A stretch of DNA of 33,698 nucleotides from Allokutzneria sp. NRRL B-24872 (GCF_002155965.1 NZ_MUMH01000073.1:60997-94694); one strand, 5' to 3'; positions 6,919-16,675 are shown, counted from the first letter of the stretch. Notes: generated by a model from the sequence alone, not told the origin. Made by a program: numbers and translations.

Positions 6919-6949
6919 AGGGCCCGATCCACGATGTGGACCGGGCCCT
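6919..6949 (-). terminator. Terminator of the kinase operon
   Basis: Arms AGGGCCCG-A-TCCAC (6919-6932) and GTGGA-C-CGGGCCCT (6936-6949) form a 14-bp stem with one mismatch and a 3-nt loop, 19 bp past the pknB stop. Read leftward, the hairpin is followed by CTTCTTTC. Confidence 0.8.
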
Positions 6950-6968
6950 CCGCCGTCTGCGGCGCGCC

Positions 6969-8897
6969 TCAGCGCGTGCTGGACGTTCCGATAGCGCCCA
7001 CCTGGACGTCGATCGTGGCGTTCTTGCTGACCGACTGCCCGCTGGACGGGGTCTGGTCCTGGATCTTGCCCAGGTCCCACGGGTTGTCCGGGGAGACCGG
7101 GGTCTGCTTGAGGGTCCCGGTCCAGCCGTAGTTCTGGCGCAGCAGGTTCTCCGCCTGGTTGGGCGTCTTGCCCTCCAGGTTCGGCATCTTGAACTGATCG
7201 CCCTTGGACACGGTCAGCGTGATCTTCATGTTCTGGGCGATCTTGCCCGTGCGCGGGGTCTGGTCGATGACCTTGTCCTTGTCCTCCGCCGAGCTCTCGT
7301 ACTTCACCTCGATGTTGGTGAACTTGAGTTCCGCGAGCGTGGACTTGGCGGAGTTGATGTCCTGGCCGCGCACGTCCTGGATCGTGGACTTGTCCTGGAG
7401 CTTGCCGAGGGTGATCTTCACCGAGTCGCCGCGCGCCGCGAACGTGCCCGGTTCCGGCGTCTGCTTGACCACCTTGTCCACCTGCGAGCTCTCGTCGGTG
7501 GGCTGCGAGTCGGTGGTCGCGTTCAGCACGAGACCGGCCTCCTTCAGCAGCTTTTCCGCGTCGTCCCGCGATTTGCCGGTCAGTGACGGCACCGTGATCC
7601 GGTCCGGCCCGCTGCCGATCCGCATCCGGACCTCCGAGCCCTTCTTGACCTTCGTGCCGGGCTCGGGGGAGCTGCCGAGGACCTTGCCGATCTCGTTGCC
7701 GCCCGAGGGAACCATGTCGGAGACCGGCTTCAGACCCAGTTCCTTGAGCTTGCTCTCGGCCGGACCCTGCGACATGGCCTTGAGGTCGACGGGGATGGTG
7801 ACGTCGTCGGTGCTGCTCGGCGCGAAGAACAGGCTGGAGATCCACACGGTCAGCGCGAGCACCGCGACGAACAGGCCGGTGAGCAGCGCGATCCGGGTGG
7901 CCCGCTTGCGCTTGGCGTCGCGGTCGTCGTCATCGTCGTCGGAGAGCGAGTTGGGCCGGTGCCGTCCGGCGCTGAGCACCTCGGTCGCCGAGGAACCCCG
8001 GGACGACATCATGGCGGTGCGCTCGTCCTCGCTCATCACCATCGGCGCCATCGGCCGCTGGCCGGAGAGCACGCGCACCAGGTCGCCGCGCATCTCGCCG
8101 GAGGACTGGTAGCGGTTGGCCGGGTTCTTGCTCATCGCCTTCAGCACGATGGCGTCGAGGACCTGGGGGATCTGCGGGTTGAGCGAGGACGGGGGCTTCG
8201 GCTCCTCGCGCACGTGCTGGTAGGCCACCGCGACGGGGGAGTCACCGGTGAACGGCGGTTCCCCCGTCATCAGCTCGAAGAGCACGCAACCGGCCGCGTA
8301 GACGTCGCTGCGGGCGTCGACGGACTCGCCGCGGGCCTGCTCGGGCGAGAGGTACTGCGCCGTTCCTATCACCGCGGCGGTCTGCGTGACGGCTGCCTGG
8401 CCGTCCGCGACGGCGCGCGCGATGCCGAAGTCCATCACCTTGACGGCGCCACCACGGGTGATCATCACGTTGGCGGGCTTCACGTCGCGGTGCACGATGC
8501 CGTGCCGGTGGCTGAAGTCCAGCGCCGCGCAGACGTCGGCCATGACCTCCATGGCCCTGCGGGCGTGCAGCGGCCCCTCTGTCTTCACGATGTCGCGCAG
8601 CGTCTTGCCGTCGACGAACTCCATGACGATGTACGGAAGCGGTCCGTGCTCCGTCTGTGTCTCGCCGGTGTCGTAGACGGCCACGATCGCCGGGTGGTTC
8701 AGGGACGCGGCGTTCTGGGCCTCGCGTCGGAAGCGGATCTGGAACTGGGGGTCGCGGGCGAGGTCGGCGCGCAGCACCTTGATCGCCACGTCGCGGCCGA
8801 GGCGGACGTCCTTGCCCTTGTGGACCTCCGACATGCCGCCGTAGCCGAGCGTCTCACCCAGCTCGTAGCGGTTGGAGAGCAGTCGCGGAGTGCTCAT
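6969..8897 (-). CDS. pknB: Ser/Thr protein kinase PknB with four PASTA domains
   Basis: The 642-residue membrane kinase has a cytoplasmic kinase domain (about 11-275): Gly loop GETLGYGGMSEV, Lys40, HRDVKPAN with Asp138, DFG at 156-158, APE-type SPEQ. The activation loop has Thr171 and Thr173, the positions autophosphorylated in mycobacterial PknB. An acidic juxtamembrane stretch (six Asp, about 320-325) precedes the membrane segment (about 335-358). Four extracellular PASTA repeats (about 364-636) would sense muropeptides or lipid II. It senses wall state and phosphorylates division and synthesis proteins. The ATG at 8897 has GAGGAG about 14 bases upstream. It is last in the operon, 71 bp after pknA, and followed by a terminator. 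Confidence 0.97.
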   Translation of the reverse strand: MSTPRLLSNRYELGETLGYGGMSEVHKGKDVRLGRDVAIKVLRADLARDPQFQIRFRREAQNAASLNHPAIVAVYDTGETQTEHGPLPYIVMEFVDGKTLRDIVKTEGPLHARRAMEVMADVCAALDFSHRHGIVHRDVKPANVMITRGGAVKVMDFGIARAVADGQAAVTQTAAVIGTAQYLSPEQARGESVDARSDVYAAGCVLFELMTGEPPFTGDSPVAVAYQHVREEPKPPSSLNPQIPQVLDAIVLKAMSKNPANRYQSSGEMRGDLVRVLSGQRPMAPMVMSEDERTAMMSSRGSSATEVLSAGRHRPNSLSDDDDDDRDAKRKRATRIALLTGLFVAVLALTVWISSLFFAPSSTDDVTIPVDLKAMSQGPAESKLKELGLKPVSDMVPSGGNEIGKVLGSSPEPGTKVKKGSEVRMRIGSGPDRITVPSLTGKSRDDAEKLLKEAGLVLNATTDSQPTDESSQVDKVVKQTPEPGTFAARGDSVKITLGKLQDKSTIQDVRGQDINSAKSTLAELKFTNIEVKYESSAEDKDKVIDQTPRTGKIAQNMKITLTVSKGDQFKMPNLEGKTPNQAENLLRQNYGWTGTLKQTPVSPDNPWDLGKIQDQTPSSGQSVSKNATIDVQVGAIGTSSTR

Positions 8898-8968
8898 CGG
8901 TGCGTCGTCCCACTCCTCGTCAAGAAACTTCTCATCATGCTTACTGTCTGTCCTCGACCCGACACGCG

Positions 8969-10429
8969 TTAGCCGCCCGGCTCAGATTCACAACTGAGTG
9001 TGATCCGCTCCCCGGGCCGCACCTCACCGGAGGGCACCATCTGTGTGACGGTGCACCGGCTCGGATCGGTTGGCTGGTGACCGAACTCGTTCCGGGTGAC
9101 AGAGTCAAAGCCCAACCGGGTCAGCTTGGCAACTGCCTCACTTGCCGGCCGGTCCACGAACTCGCTGGCGTCGAGCCTCACCAGAGTGCCCGGTCGCGAT
9201 CCGTTGTCGCGCGTGGGGTGGGTGGTGCTCGACCGCTGACCGCCCTGGGTGGCGCTGTCCAGCGTCATCCGGGGGTGGACGGGCTCGCGCAGCAGCCACA
9301 CGCTCAGACCGATCAGCGCGAGCAGGAGCAGGATGATCACCACCCAGAGCCCGATCCTGCGGGGTTTCCCGCCAGGCGGCAAGGGCATTCCGTGTGGCGC
9401 GTAGCCACCGTGCGCGGGGCCGAGCGAGATCATCGCCTGCCCACCGATCGGGGTACCGCCGTGCTGCGGCGGGAGCTGGTGGAGACCGTGCTGCGGTGAC
9501 GGCGGCATCACCGGCGCCGACATCACCGGAACTCCGGTCACCGGGGTGGGCGCCGCGCTGGACATGCCGTGCGTCGACGGCCTCGGCAGCGGCAGCCCGG
9601 CCCTGATCGCGGCGACCGCGCTGGCGAACTCACCGCCGCTGCGGTAGCGCTGCCACGGGTCCTTGACCAGCGTCGCCTCGACGAGCACGCGGGCGTGGTG
9701 CGGCACGTCCGGCGGCAGCGGCGGCGGCACGTCCCTGATGTGCATCATCGCCACGGTCACCGCGTTGTCGGAGAGGAACGGCCGGTGCCCGGCGAGGCAC
9801 TCGTAGCCGACGACCGCCAGCGAGTACACATCGCTCGCCGGCTCGGCCTCACCGCCGAGCGCCTGCTCGGGGGCGATGTAGTGGGCCGTCCCCATCACCA
9901 TGCCGGAGCGCGTCACCGGCGCGGCGTCGGCGGCCTTGGCGATGCCGAAGTCGGTGAGCTTCACCTTCCCGGCCGGGGTGACCATGATGTTGCCGGGCTT
10001 CACGTCGCGGTGCACGAACCCGCGCTCGTGCGCGGCCTGCAACGCCTCACCGGCCTGCTCCAGCACGTCCAGCGTGCGGTCGGCGGCCAGCCTGCCCTCC
10101 TTGGCGAGGATGGTGGCCAGCGGCTCACCCTCGACCAGCTCCATCACCAGGTAGGCGGTGTCCTCGGGCCCGTCCGGCACCGCGGCGGTCTCGCCGTAGT
10201 CGTGCACCGAGGCGATGCCCGGGTGGTTCAGCGAGGCCGTCATCCGCGCCTCGCTGCGGAAGCGGTGCAGGAACTCGGCGTCCCCGCAGAGCTCCGCCTT
10301 GAGCACCTTCACGGCGACCCTGCGGTCCAGCCGCGTGTCGGCCGCCTCCCAGACCTCACCCATCCCGCCCACGGCGATGCGCCTGCCGAGCCGGTAGCGG
10401 TCGGCGAGCAACTGGCCGGAGGTGAGCAC
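8969..10429 (-). CDS. pknA: Ser/Thr protein kinase PknA with a C-terminal PASTA-like domain
   Basis: This 486-residue protein has a kinase domain (about 11-275) with GGMGEVWEA glycine loop, Lys41, HRDVKPGN (Asp142) and DFG at 160-162. A Pro/Gly/His-rich linker (about 280-357), one membrane segment (359-380) and an extracellular tail follow. Residues about 415-482 look like one PASTA domain ([15 protein letters not shown], then [18 protein letters not shown]). Mycobacterial PknA ends without PASTA, so this is an extended form. It works with PknB on growth and division substrates. The GTG at 10429 lies 3 bp after the pbpA stop, with AAGGTGG about eight bases upstream. Confidence 0.96.
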   Translation of the reverse strand: MLTSGQLLADRYRLGRRIAVGGMGEVWEAADTRLDRRVAVKVLKAELCGDAEFLHRFRSEARMTASLNHPGIASVHDYGETAAVPDGPEDTAYLVMELVEGEPLATILAKEGRLAADRTLDVLEQAGEALQAAHERGFVHRDVKPGNIMVTPAGKVKLTDFGIAKAADAAPVTRSGMVMGTAHYIAPEQALGGEAEPASDVYSLAVVGYECLAGHRPFLSDNAVTVAMMHIRDVPPPLPPDVPHHARVLVEATLVKDPWQRYRSGGEFASAVAAIRAGLPLPRPSTHGMSSAAPTPVTGVPVMSAPVMPPSPQHGLHQLPPQHGGTPIGGQAMISLGPAHGGYAPHGMPLPPGGKPRRIGLWVVIILLLLALIGLSVWLLREPVHPRMTLDSATQGGQRSSTTHPTRDNGSRPGTLVRLDASEFVDRPASEAVAKLTRLGFDSVTRNEFGHQPTDPSRCTVTQMVPSGEVRPGERITLSCESEPGG

Positions 10430-10432
10430 GAC

Positions 10433-11902
10433 TCAGCCACCTTCCAGCCCTGCGCGGATCACCGCGCGGCCGATCGGTGCCGCGACGGAACCACCGGTGG
10501 CCTCGAGGCCGCGGTCGCCACCGTCCTCGACCATCACGACGACCGCGATCTTCGGCTTGTCGGCGGGGGCGAAGGCCACGTACCAGGCGTGCGGCTTGGT
10601 CAGCTTCGGGTTGGCCCCGTGCTCCGCCGTCCCGGTCTTGGAGGCGATGGTGACGCCGGAGATCTTGCCGGGGCCGGTGGTGCGCTCCTCGGACTTGATC
10701 ATCATCTGCTTGAGCGTCTCGGCTGAGCTGGCGGACATCGCGCGCTCGGCCTGCTTCGGGTCGATCTCGGAGAGCACGCTCACGTCGTGGGTGACGATCC
10801 GCTTCTTCAGCTGCGGTTCCATCCGCATGCCGCCGTTGGCGACCGTCGCGGCGATCATGACGTCCTGCAACGGGGTCAGCTTCACGTCGCGCTGGCCGAT
10901 GCCGGTCTGGAAGAGCGCCGCGTCGTCCGGGATGTCGCCGAGCGAGGAGCCGACAACGCCCATCGGGATCTTGAGGTCCTGCTGGCCGATGCCGAACTTC
11001 TCCGCCTGGCGGCGCAGCTTGGTCTCCCCGAGCTGCCCGGCCAGCTCCGCGAACGCGGTGTTGCACGAGCGGGCCAGCGACTCCTCCAGCGAGGCCGTCT
11101 GGCCGCTGCCGCAGCGGTTGCCGTCGAAGTTCTCCAGCTTCGTCTTCGTGCCAGGCAGCTGGATGTTGGGCGCCGCGGTGAGCTGGTGGTCCTTGGTCAG
11201 CCCGTTCTCCAGCGCCGCGGCGGCGACCACGAGCTTGAACGTCGAGCCCGGCGGGTAGTTCTCCGAGATCGCCCGGTTCAGCATCGGCTTGTCTTTGTCG
11301 TCGTTGAGCTCGACCCACGCCTTCTGCCGGGCGGAGGAGTCGTGCGTGGCGATCCGGTTCGGGTCGTAGGACGGCGTGCTGACCATGCCGAGGATCTCGC
11401 CGGTGTCCGGGCGCAGCGCCACGACCGAACCGGTGAAGCCCTTGTCCGTCATGGCCTTGTACGCGGCCTCCTGGACCTTGGGGTTGATCGTGGTCTCGAC
11501 GTTGGCGCCCTTGGGGTCCCGCCCGGTGATCAGGTCGGAGAGCCTGCGCACGAACAGCGCGCTGTCGGAGCCGTTGAGGATCGCGTTCTCGGCCTTCTCC
11601 AGCTGGGTGGGCGCATAGCTCACCGAGTAGAAGCCGGTGACCGGCGCGTAGGCCGGGCCGTTCGGGTACTTCCTGAGGAAGCGCAGCTTGTTGTTGGTCT
11701 CCTCGGAGGTGGCGATCACCCCGCCACCGGCGACGATGATCTTGCCGCGCTCCCTGGAGTACTCCTCGTAGAGCACCCGCTGGTTGCGCGGGTCGTTGCG
11801 GTAGTCGTCGCCCTTGATCACCTGCACGTAGGTGGCGTTGGCCAGCAGCAGGACGATCATGCCCATCATCGCGAGCGCGACCCGGCGCAGGGGAGTGTTC
11901 AT
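10433..11902 (-). CDS. pbpA: Class B penicillin-binding protein PbpA
   Basis: The 489-residue D,D-transpeptidase crosslinks peptidoglycan outside the membrane. A single N-terminal anchor (about 8-28) precedes the dimerisation region and the transpeptidase domain. Its three motifs are complete: S220-TFK, S279-CN, and K422-TG in ASKTGTAEHG. Size and motif spacing match mycobacterial PbpA. The ATG at 11902 overlaps the rodA stop (ATGA), consistent with strict pairing to the SEDS polymerase encoded just upstream. It is part of the fhaB-to-pknB transcription unit, so the enzyme and its regulating kinases are made together. Confidence 0.97.
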   Translation of the reverse strand: MNTPLRRVALAMMGMIVLLLANATYVQVIKGDDYRNDPRNQRVLYEEYSRERGKIIVAGGGVIATSEETNNKLRFLRKYPNGPAYAPVTGFYSVSYAPTQLEKAENAILNGSDSALFVRRLSDLITGRDPKGANVETTINPKVQEAAYKAMTDKGFTGSVVALRPDTGEILGMVSTPSYDPNRIATHDSSARQKAWVELNDDKDKPMLNRAISENYPPGSTFKLVVAAAALENGLTKDHQLTAAPNIQLPGTKTKLENFDGNRCGSGQTASLEESLARSCNTAFAELAGQLGETKLRRQAEKFGIGQQDLKIPMGVVGSSLGDIPDDAALFQTGIGQRDVKLTPLQDVMIAATVANGGMRMEPQLKKRIVTHDVSVLSEIDPKQAERAMSASSAETLKQMMIKSEERTTGPGKISGVTIASKTGTAEHGANPKLTKPHAWYVAFAPADKPKIAVVVMVEDGGDRGLEATGGSVAAPIGRAVIRAGLEGG

Positions 11903-13362
11903 GTCGGACGCTCCACGAGCACGGTGCTGGCCTCTGCGATCGGTGCCTGCTGGGGCTTGGGGCCCTTGGGGGCGAGGGGAGCCGGTCGGCGCGCGGCGTC
12001 GGAGATCCGCAGCAGCAGCGCGATGGCGGCGTAGTTGGCGATCAGCGACGAACCGCCGTGGGAGAGGAACGGCGCGGTCAGACCGGTCAGCGGGATCAGC
12101 TTGGTGACACCGCCGACGACGATGAACACCTGCCAGCACACCGCGAAGGCCAGGCCGCCCGCGAGCAGCTTGCCGAAGGTGTCGCGGACCGCGAGCGCGC
12201 TGCGCAGACCGCGCATCACCAGCAGCAGGTAGAGGATCAGCAGCGCGGCCAGGCCGATGAAGCCGAACTCCTCGCCGATCGCGGCGATGATGAAGTCGCT
12301 CTGCGAGAAGGTCACCAGCTCCGGCCGCCCGGCGCCGATGCCCGTTCCGCCGAGCCCCCCGGTGCCGAGGCTGAACAGCGACTGGCTGATCTGGTTGCCC
12401 TTGCCGAAGTAGTCGGCGAACGGGTCGAGCCAGGTCTGCACGCGGGTCTGCACGTGACCGAAGAGCTGGTAGGCGACCAGGCAGCCGCCGATGAAGAACG
12501 ACAGGCCGATGACCAGCCAGGCCACCCGCTCCGTCGCGATGTAGAGCATCACCAGCACGATGCCGAAGAACAGCAGCGAGGTGCCGAGGTCCTTCTCCAG
12601 CACCAGGACGCCGACCGAGAGCGCCCACGCCACCAGCAGCGGCGCGAGGTCGCGGGCGCGCGGCAGCTCCATGCCGGCGAACTTGCGCCCGGCGGCCATG
12701 AACAGGTCGCGCTTGGACACCAGGAACGCCGCGAAGAAGATCAGCAGCAGGATCTTGGCGAACTCACCCGGCTGGATCGACATGCCGGGCAGCCGCAGCC
12801 AGATCTTGGCGCCGTTGACCTCGGAGAGGCTGGACGGCAGCAGACCGGGCAGCGCGAGCGCGACCAGGCCGACGAGACCGGCGGTGTAGCCGTACTTCGC
12901 CAGCATCCGGTGGTCCTTGACCAGCCACATCACCACGGCGAAGAGCACGAGGCCCGCCGCCGTCCACACCACCTGCTTGGGCGCGGACTCCGACGGGACG
13001 AACCGCTGGAGGTCCTTGGCCCGCTGGATCACCGCGGGGTCGAGGCGGTTGATCATGACGAGACCGAGCCCGTTGATCAGCGCGACGCACGGCAGGATCA
13101 GCGGGTCCGCGTACGGCGCCCACTTGCGCACCGCGAGGTGCGCCAGCCCGAACAGGGCCATGAACGCCGCGCCGTAGTACAGGATCTGCCTGGTGAGCTC
13201 CTGCTCCTGGTTGGCGTCGGAGATCGCCAGAGCGAGGGTCACCAGACCGGCGGCGAAACCGAGCATGGCCAGCTCGGTGCCGCGCCGCGTCTGGACCTGG
13301 GGTGCCTGCGGCGTGCTGACCGGCCCCAGGCTGGGGTTGGTTCCGGTTGCCGGACGCCCCAT
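11899..13362 (-). CDS. rodA: SEDS-family peptidoglycan glycosyltransferase RodA
   Basis: The 487-residue polytopic protein polymerises lipid II into glycan strands. After a cytoplasmic N-terminus of about 30 residues there are some ten to twelve membrane segments. SEDS hallmarks are present: QPGEFAKI, the YQLFGHVQTRVQTWLDPF periplasmic loop, the LGTGGLGGTGIGAGR segment, AIGEEFGFIG and the LPFLSHGGSS-type motif, here APFLSHGGSSLIANY. The ATG at 13362 shares one base with the pstP stop (TGATG). Overlap with pbpA makes a RodA-PbpA elongation pair. FtsW is the paralogue, but operon position favours RodA. Confidence 0.96.
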   Translation of the reverse strand: MGRPATGTNPSLGPVSTPQAPQVQTRRGTELAMLGFAAGLVTLALAISDANQEQELTRQILYYGAAFMALFGLAHLAVRKWAPYADPLILPCVALINGLGLVMINRLDPAVIQRAKDLQRFVPSESAPKQVVWTAAGLVLFAVVMWLVKDHRMLAKYGYTAGLVGLVALALPGLLPSSLSEVNGAKIWLRLPGMSIQPGEFAKILLLIFFAAFLVSKRDLFMAAGRKFAGMELPRARDLAPLLVAWALSVGVLVLEKDLGTSLLFFGIVLVMLYIATERVAWLVIGLSFFIGGCLVAYQLFGHVQTRVQTWLDPFADYFGKGNQISQSLFSLGTGGLGGTGIGAGRPELVTFSQSDFIIAAIGEEFGFIGLAALLILYLLLVMRGLRSALAVRDTFGKLLAGGLAFAVCWQVFIVVGGVTKLIPLTGLTAPFLSHGGSSLIANYAAIALLLRISDAARRPAPLAPKGPKPQQAPIAEASTVLVERPT

Positions 13363-14765
13363 CAGCCCACCGTCCGGCAGTCCACACCCGGCGTCGGCTT
13401 CGGGATCGGTGACGGCTGCTGGCCGTTCGGGTCCTGCGGGTTGCCCGGGTCGGCCTGGGTCGTCGTGGTCGGCGGCACCGACGTCCCGCCGTTGTTGGGC
13501 GGCGGCACCTGGCCGGTCCCACCGGCCGGGCAGACGGGCAGCAGCCAGTCCAGCCGCAGCCTGCGGACCGCCATCCTGGCGCCCTCGATGCCCTCGACGT
13601 TCTCGTTGGTGATGCCGTTGCGGACCAGGTCCTTGCCGAGGTTCTTGAGGTCCTTCAACGAGACCTCCTCGCACGGCTGGGCCGCGTCGGGCGCGCAGGA
13701 GCCCTCGACCTCGCGCTGCAGCTTGAAGCCGAGCACATCGCCGCGCAGGCCCTGGAAGATCGCGACCTTCTCCTGCTCGTTGACCCCGACGTAGTACTGC
13801 TGGAGCACCCACCACCGGAGCACGAAGCCACCGCCTGCGAGCAGCGCGAGCACCACGAGCGTGATCAGGAACCCGCGCAGCTTGCTCCTGCGCCTCGGCG
13901 GCGGGGGAGTGTCCATCGCCCGCCGCTGCGGCGCGTTGTTGCGCTGCGGGTTGATCGCGCTGGCCCTGGCCGCCGGGGTGTCCGGCGGCGGCGGGTCCTC
14001 GCTGCCGTCACCGGCCGCACCGCCGACGATCGGGTCGTTCTCGCCGTAGTCGACGTCGACCACGTCCGCGACGATGCACGTGACGTTGTCGGGTCCGCCG
14101 CTGCGCAGCGCCAGCTCGATCAGCCGGTCGGCGCACGCCTGCGGATCGGGGATGCGCATCGCGTCGTCGAGGGTCTCCTGGCTCACCGGCCCGGAGAGGC
14201 CGTCGGAGCACAGCAGGAACCGGTCGCCGGCCCGCGCCTCCCGGATCGCGAAGCTCGGCTCCACCTCGTGCCCGGTCAGGGCGCGCAGCAACAACGAGCG
14301 CTGCGGGTGGGTGGTCGCCTCCTCCTCGGTGATCCGGCCCTCGTCGATCAACGACTGGACGAAGGTGTCGTCGTGGGTGATCTGCGAGAACACCCCGTCG
14401 CGCAGCAGGTACGCGCGCGAGTCGCCGACGTGGACGAGGCCGAGCTTGTTGCCCGCGAACAGGACGGCGGTGAGCGTGGTGCCCATGCCCTCCAGTTCGG
14501 GGTCGGTCTGCACGAGCTCCGAGATGGCCGCGTTGCCCGCGATCACCGCATCCCGGAGTTGGCTGATGAGGTCGTCGCCCGGCTCGTCGTCGTCGAGGGG
14601 GGCCATCGCGGCGATGACGACCTTGCTCGCGACCTCACCGGCGGCATGGCCGCCCATGCCGTCTGCGAGCGCGAGCACACGGGGGCCCGCGTACACGGAG
14701 TCCTGGTTGTTGGAACGCACCAAGCCCCGGTCGCTCCGGGCCGCATAACGAAGGACGAGGGTCAT
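13362..14765 (-). CDS. pstP: PP2C-type Ser/Thr phosphatase PstP
   Basis: The 467-residue metal-dependent phosphatase reverses PknA/PknB phosphorylation. The PP2C domain (about 5-235) shows SDRGLVRSNNQDS, LADGMGGHAAGEVAS, HVGDSRAYLL, HDDTFVQSL, LLCSDGLSG and SGGPDNVTCIV, containing the metal-binding Asp residues. A disordered linker (about 240-295) leads to a membrane segment (about 300-322), an extracellular domain with Cys pairs, and a Pro/Thr/Gln-rich end. Organisation equals mycobacterial PstP (Rv0018c), with similar length. The ATG at 14765 overlaps the fhaB stop (ATGA). Confidence 0.97.
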   Translation of the reverse strand: MTLVLRYAARSDRGLVRSNNQDSVYAGPRVLALADGMGGHAAGEVASKVVIAAMAPLDDDEPGDDLISQLRDAVIAGNAAISELVQTDPELEGMGTTLTAVLFAGNKLGLVHVGDSRAYLLRDGVFSQITHDDTFVQSLIDEGRITEEEATTHPQRSLLLRALTGHEVEPSFAIREARAGDRFLLCSDGLSGPVSQETLDDAMRIPDPQACADRLIELALRSGGPDNVTCIVADVVDVDYGENDPIVGGAAGDGSEDPPPPDTPAARASAINPQRNNAPQRRAMDTPPPPRRRSKLRGFLITLVVLALLAGGGFVLRWWVLQQYYVGVNEQEKVAIFQGLRGDVLGFKLQREVEGSCAPDAAQPCEEVSLKDLKNLGKDLVRNGITNENVEGIEGARMAVRRLRLDWLLPVCPAGGTGQVPPPNNGGTSVPPTTTTQADPGNPQDPNGQQPSPIPKPTPGVDCRTVG

Positions 14766-15223
14766 GAACGCAGCTCGATCACCGTCTTACCGATACGGAT
14801 CGGTACGCCGAGCGGGACCCGGACGGGTGCCGTGACCTTCGCCCGGTCTAGATATGTTCCGTTGGTGGAGCCCAGGTCCTCGACGTACCAGTCGGTGCCC
14901 CGCAGGGACAACCGGGCGTGCCGCGTCGACGCGTAGTCGTCGTCGAGCACCACGGTCGAGTCGTCCGCGCGGCCGATCAAGATCGGCCGCCCGTCGAGGG
15001 AGATCCTGGTTCCCGCCAGCGCCCCGTGCGTGACGACGAGCTGACGAGGTTGTTTGCCTCGGGCCTGCTGCTTCCCGGAGGAGCGGCGGAACCCTGGCAT
15101 GGAGACCCGGATGCCGGATGCGGCGTACAGGTCGGAGCGGACGACACGCAGCGCAGCCAACACGAACAACCAGAGCAGGGCAAGGAACCCTGCTCTGGTC
15201 AGCTGCATCACCAGATCTGGCAC
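14762..15223 (-). CDS. fhaB: FHA-domain membrane protein FhaB (FipA)
   Basis: This 153-residue protein has an N-terminal membrane segment (about 8-28), a basic linker and a C-terminal FHA domain (about 60-150). Phosphothreonine-binding landmarks are present: LIGRADDSTVVLDD, then YASTRHARL, then STNGTYLD. FHA domains read Thr phosphorylation by PknA/PknB. The mycobacterial counterpart links the phospho-signal to FtsZ and FtsQ. The start is GTG 15223 with no strong Shine-Dalgarno; a GTG four codons later (VMQ) is an alternative that would shorten the N-terminus. The stop overlaps pstP, and 50 bp separate it from fhaA. Confidence 0.95.
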   Translation of the reverse strand: MPDLVMQLTRAGFLALLWLFVLAALRVVRSDLYAASGIRVSMPGFRRSSGKQQARGKQPRQLVVTHGALAGTRISLDGRPILIGRADDSTVVLDDDYASTRHARLSLRGTDWYVEDLGSTNGTYLDRAKVTAPVRVPLGVPIRIGKTVIELRS

Positions 15224-15273
15224 CTGTTGTGTTCGCTCCTGCCTCGTGCGACCGCGTCGTCGTGGAGTGGGGT

Positions 15274-16545
15274 CTAGCCCTGGGCGCGGAACACCAGGGA
15301 GGAGTGGCCGATGCGGATCACGTCACCGTCGGCCAGCTGCCACGCCTGCGCCGGGTTGGAGTTCACCGTGGAGCCGTTGGTGGAACCCAGGTCCGCCAGC
15401 ATGGCGTTCTGACCGTCCCAGGTGATCTCCAAATGGCGGCGCGACACGCCGGTGTCCGGAAGGCGGAAATCCGCGTCCTGGCCGCGACCGATCACGTTGG
15501 AGCCCTGCTTCAGCGTGTAGTTGCGGTTCGACCCGTCGTCCAGCTGCAGCGTCGCGGTCAGCTGGCGCGGAGCGCCACCCACGGCGGGCGGGGCGTACCC
15601 CTGCTGGCCGTAGCCCTGGTCGTAGCCGCCCTGCTGCTGGCCGTAACCCTGGTCGTAACCACCCTGCTGCGGCTGCTGGCCGTAACCCTGGTCGTAGCCC
15701 TGCTGCTGGCCATAGCCCTGGTCGTAGCCCTGCTGGCCGTAGCCGCCCTGCTGGGGCTGCTGCTGGCCGTAGCCCTGGTCGTAGCCCTGCTGCGGCTGCT
15801 GGCCGTAGCCCTGGTCATAACCGCCCTGCTGGGGCTGCTGGCCGTAGCCCTGGTCGTAGCCGCCCTGCTGGGGCTGCTGGTCGTAGCCGGGCTGCTGCGG
15901 CTGCTGGCCGTAGCCCTGCTGCTGCTGGTCGTAGCCGTACTGGCCGCCGTAGTTCGGGTCGTAGCCGCCCTGCTGGGGCTGCTGCTGACCGTAGTTGGGG
16001 TCCTGTCCGTACTGGCCCTGCTGCTGCTGGCCGTAGCCCTGGTCGTAGCCGTACTGACCCTGCTGCGGTGGGGGCTGCTGGGCGTACCGGTCGCCCTCGG
16101 GGTACTGGCCGGGTGGCTGGCTCATGGGTCGGTCTCCTGCGGTACGAGGTGGTGCCGGCCGTCGGGTCGGCGCTGCGTCTGGGTCGACTGACGAGCTGGT
16201 ACGGAACTGTCCGGTGTGCAGCGTCTCAGAACGCTCCATGGAGACTACGACGTCACCGTATGTATCCCACCCGTGCTCGGCCAGATGCTCGTTGATGCAG
16301 TCCGCGAGCAGTTGGCTCACTCGCTGTTCATCCGAAGCGAGTCGGTCGAAGTCGGCTGGGCCCAGTCTGACGACGTAGTGGTTGGGAGCGAGCAGACGCC
16401 CTCCGGCGAGCTCCTTGATGTTGTCGTCGGCCTCTCGCTCTAGGGCCTGCGCCACCTCCTGCGGTACGACTTTGCCTCCGAACACGCGCGCGAACGTATT
16501 GCCGATCACACCTTCCAAGCGGCGCTCGAAGCGCTGCAGGCCCAC
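15274..16545 (-). CDS. fhaA: FHA-domain protein FhaA with GYGQQ low-complexity linker
   Basis: The 423-residue cytoplasmic protein has three parts. Residues 1-115 are the FhaA N-terminal domain (DUF3662), beginning [22 protein letters not shown]. Residues about 142-322 are almost entirely Gly, Tyr, Gln, Asp and Pro. Residues 325-423 are an FHA domain ([28 protein letters not shown]). In mycobacteria FhaA binds phosphorylated MviN/MurJ and helps control lipid II flipping and polar growth. The GTG at 16545 has GGAGGG six bases upstream. It is the first gene of the kinase operon and is divergent from tRNA-Leu. The linker is much more regular than a usual disordered spacer. Confidence 0.96.
   Translation of the reverse strand: MGLQRFERRLEGVIGNTFARVFGGKVVPQEVAQALEREADDNIKELAGGRLLAPNHYVVRLGPADFDRLASDEQRVSQLLADCINEHLAEHGWDTYGDVVVSMERSETLHTGQFRTSSSVDPDAAPTRRPAPPRTAGDRPMSQPPGQYPEGDRYAQQPPPQQGQYGYDQGYGQQQQGQYGQDPNYGQQQPQQGGYDPNYGGQYGYDQQQQGYGQQPQQPGYDQQPQQGGYDQGYGQQPQQGGYDQGYGQQPQQGYDQGYGQQQPQQGGYGQQGYDQGYGQQQGYDQGYGQQPQQGGYDQGYGQQQGGYDQGYGQQGYAPPAVGGAPRQLTATLQLDDGSNRNYTLKQGSNVIGRGQDADFRLPDTGVSRRHLEITWDGQNAMLADLGSTNGSTVNSNPAQAWQLADGDVIRIGHSSLVFRAQG
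15580..16122 (-). repeat. Tandem low-complexity coding repeat in fhaA
   Basis: The stretch encodes eight copies of YDQGYGQQ separated by short Gln/Pro/Gly spacers (PQQGG is frequent), plus related NYGQQ and QYGYDQ units. Near-identical codons recur (on the plus strand CTGGCCGTAGCCCTGGTCGT), so the DNA itself is repetitive and could slip. Confidence 0.9.
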
Positions 16546-16675
16546 GGCAACCCTCCACGTGATGTGTTCCTCGAAGCATCGGTCCTAGGACGTCTGACCA
16601 TGGTCCTCCGTTCCTCGGCCGAGCGCTTCTTCCCTTCGATCGTATCCGGGTCCTCCAGGGGGCACAGGGGGCGTT

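Noticed and set aside
12075-12090. A CGGTCAGACCGGTCAG string resembling the twin palindromes at 24769
   Set aside because: It lies inside rodA coding sequence, where it encodes a conserved part of the protein; the likeness is probably coincidental.
12058-13794. Long rightward ORF of 578 codons opposite rodA and pstP
   Set aside because: It is an antisense frame kept open by high GC. The leftward frames encode full SEDS and PP2C proteins with all motifs.
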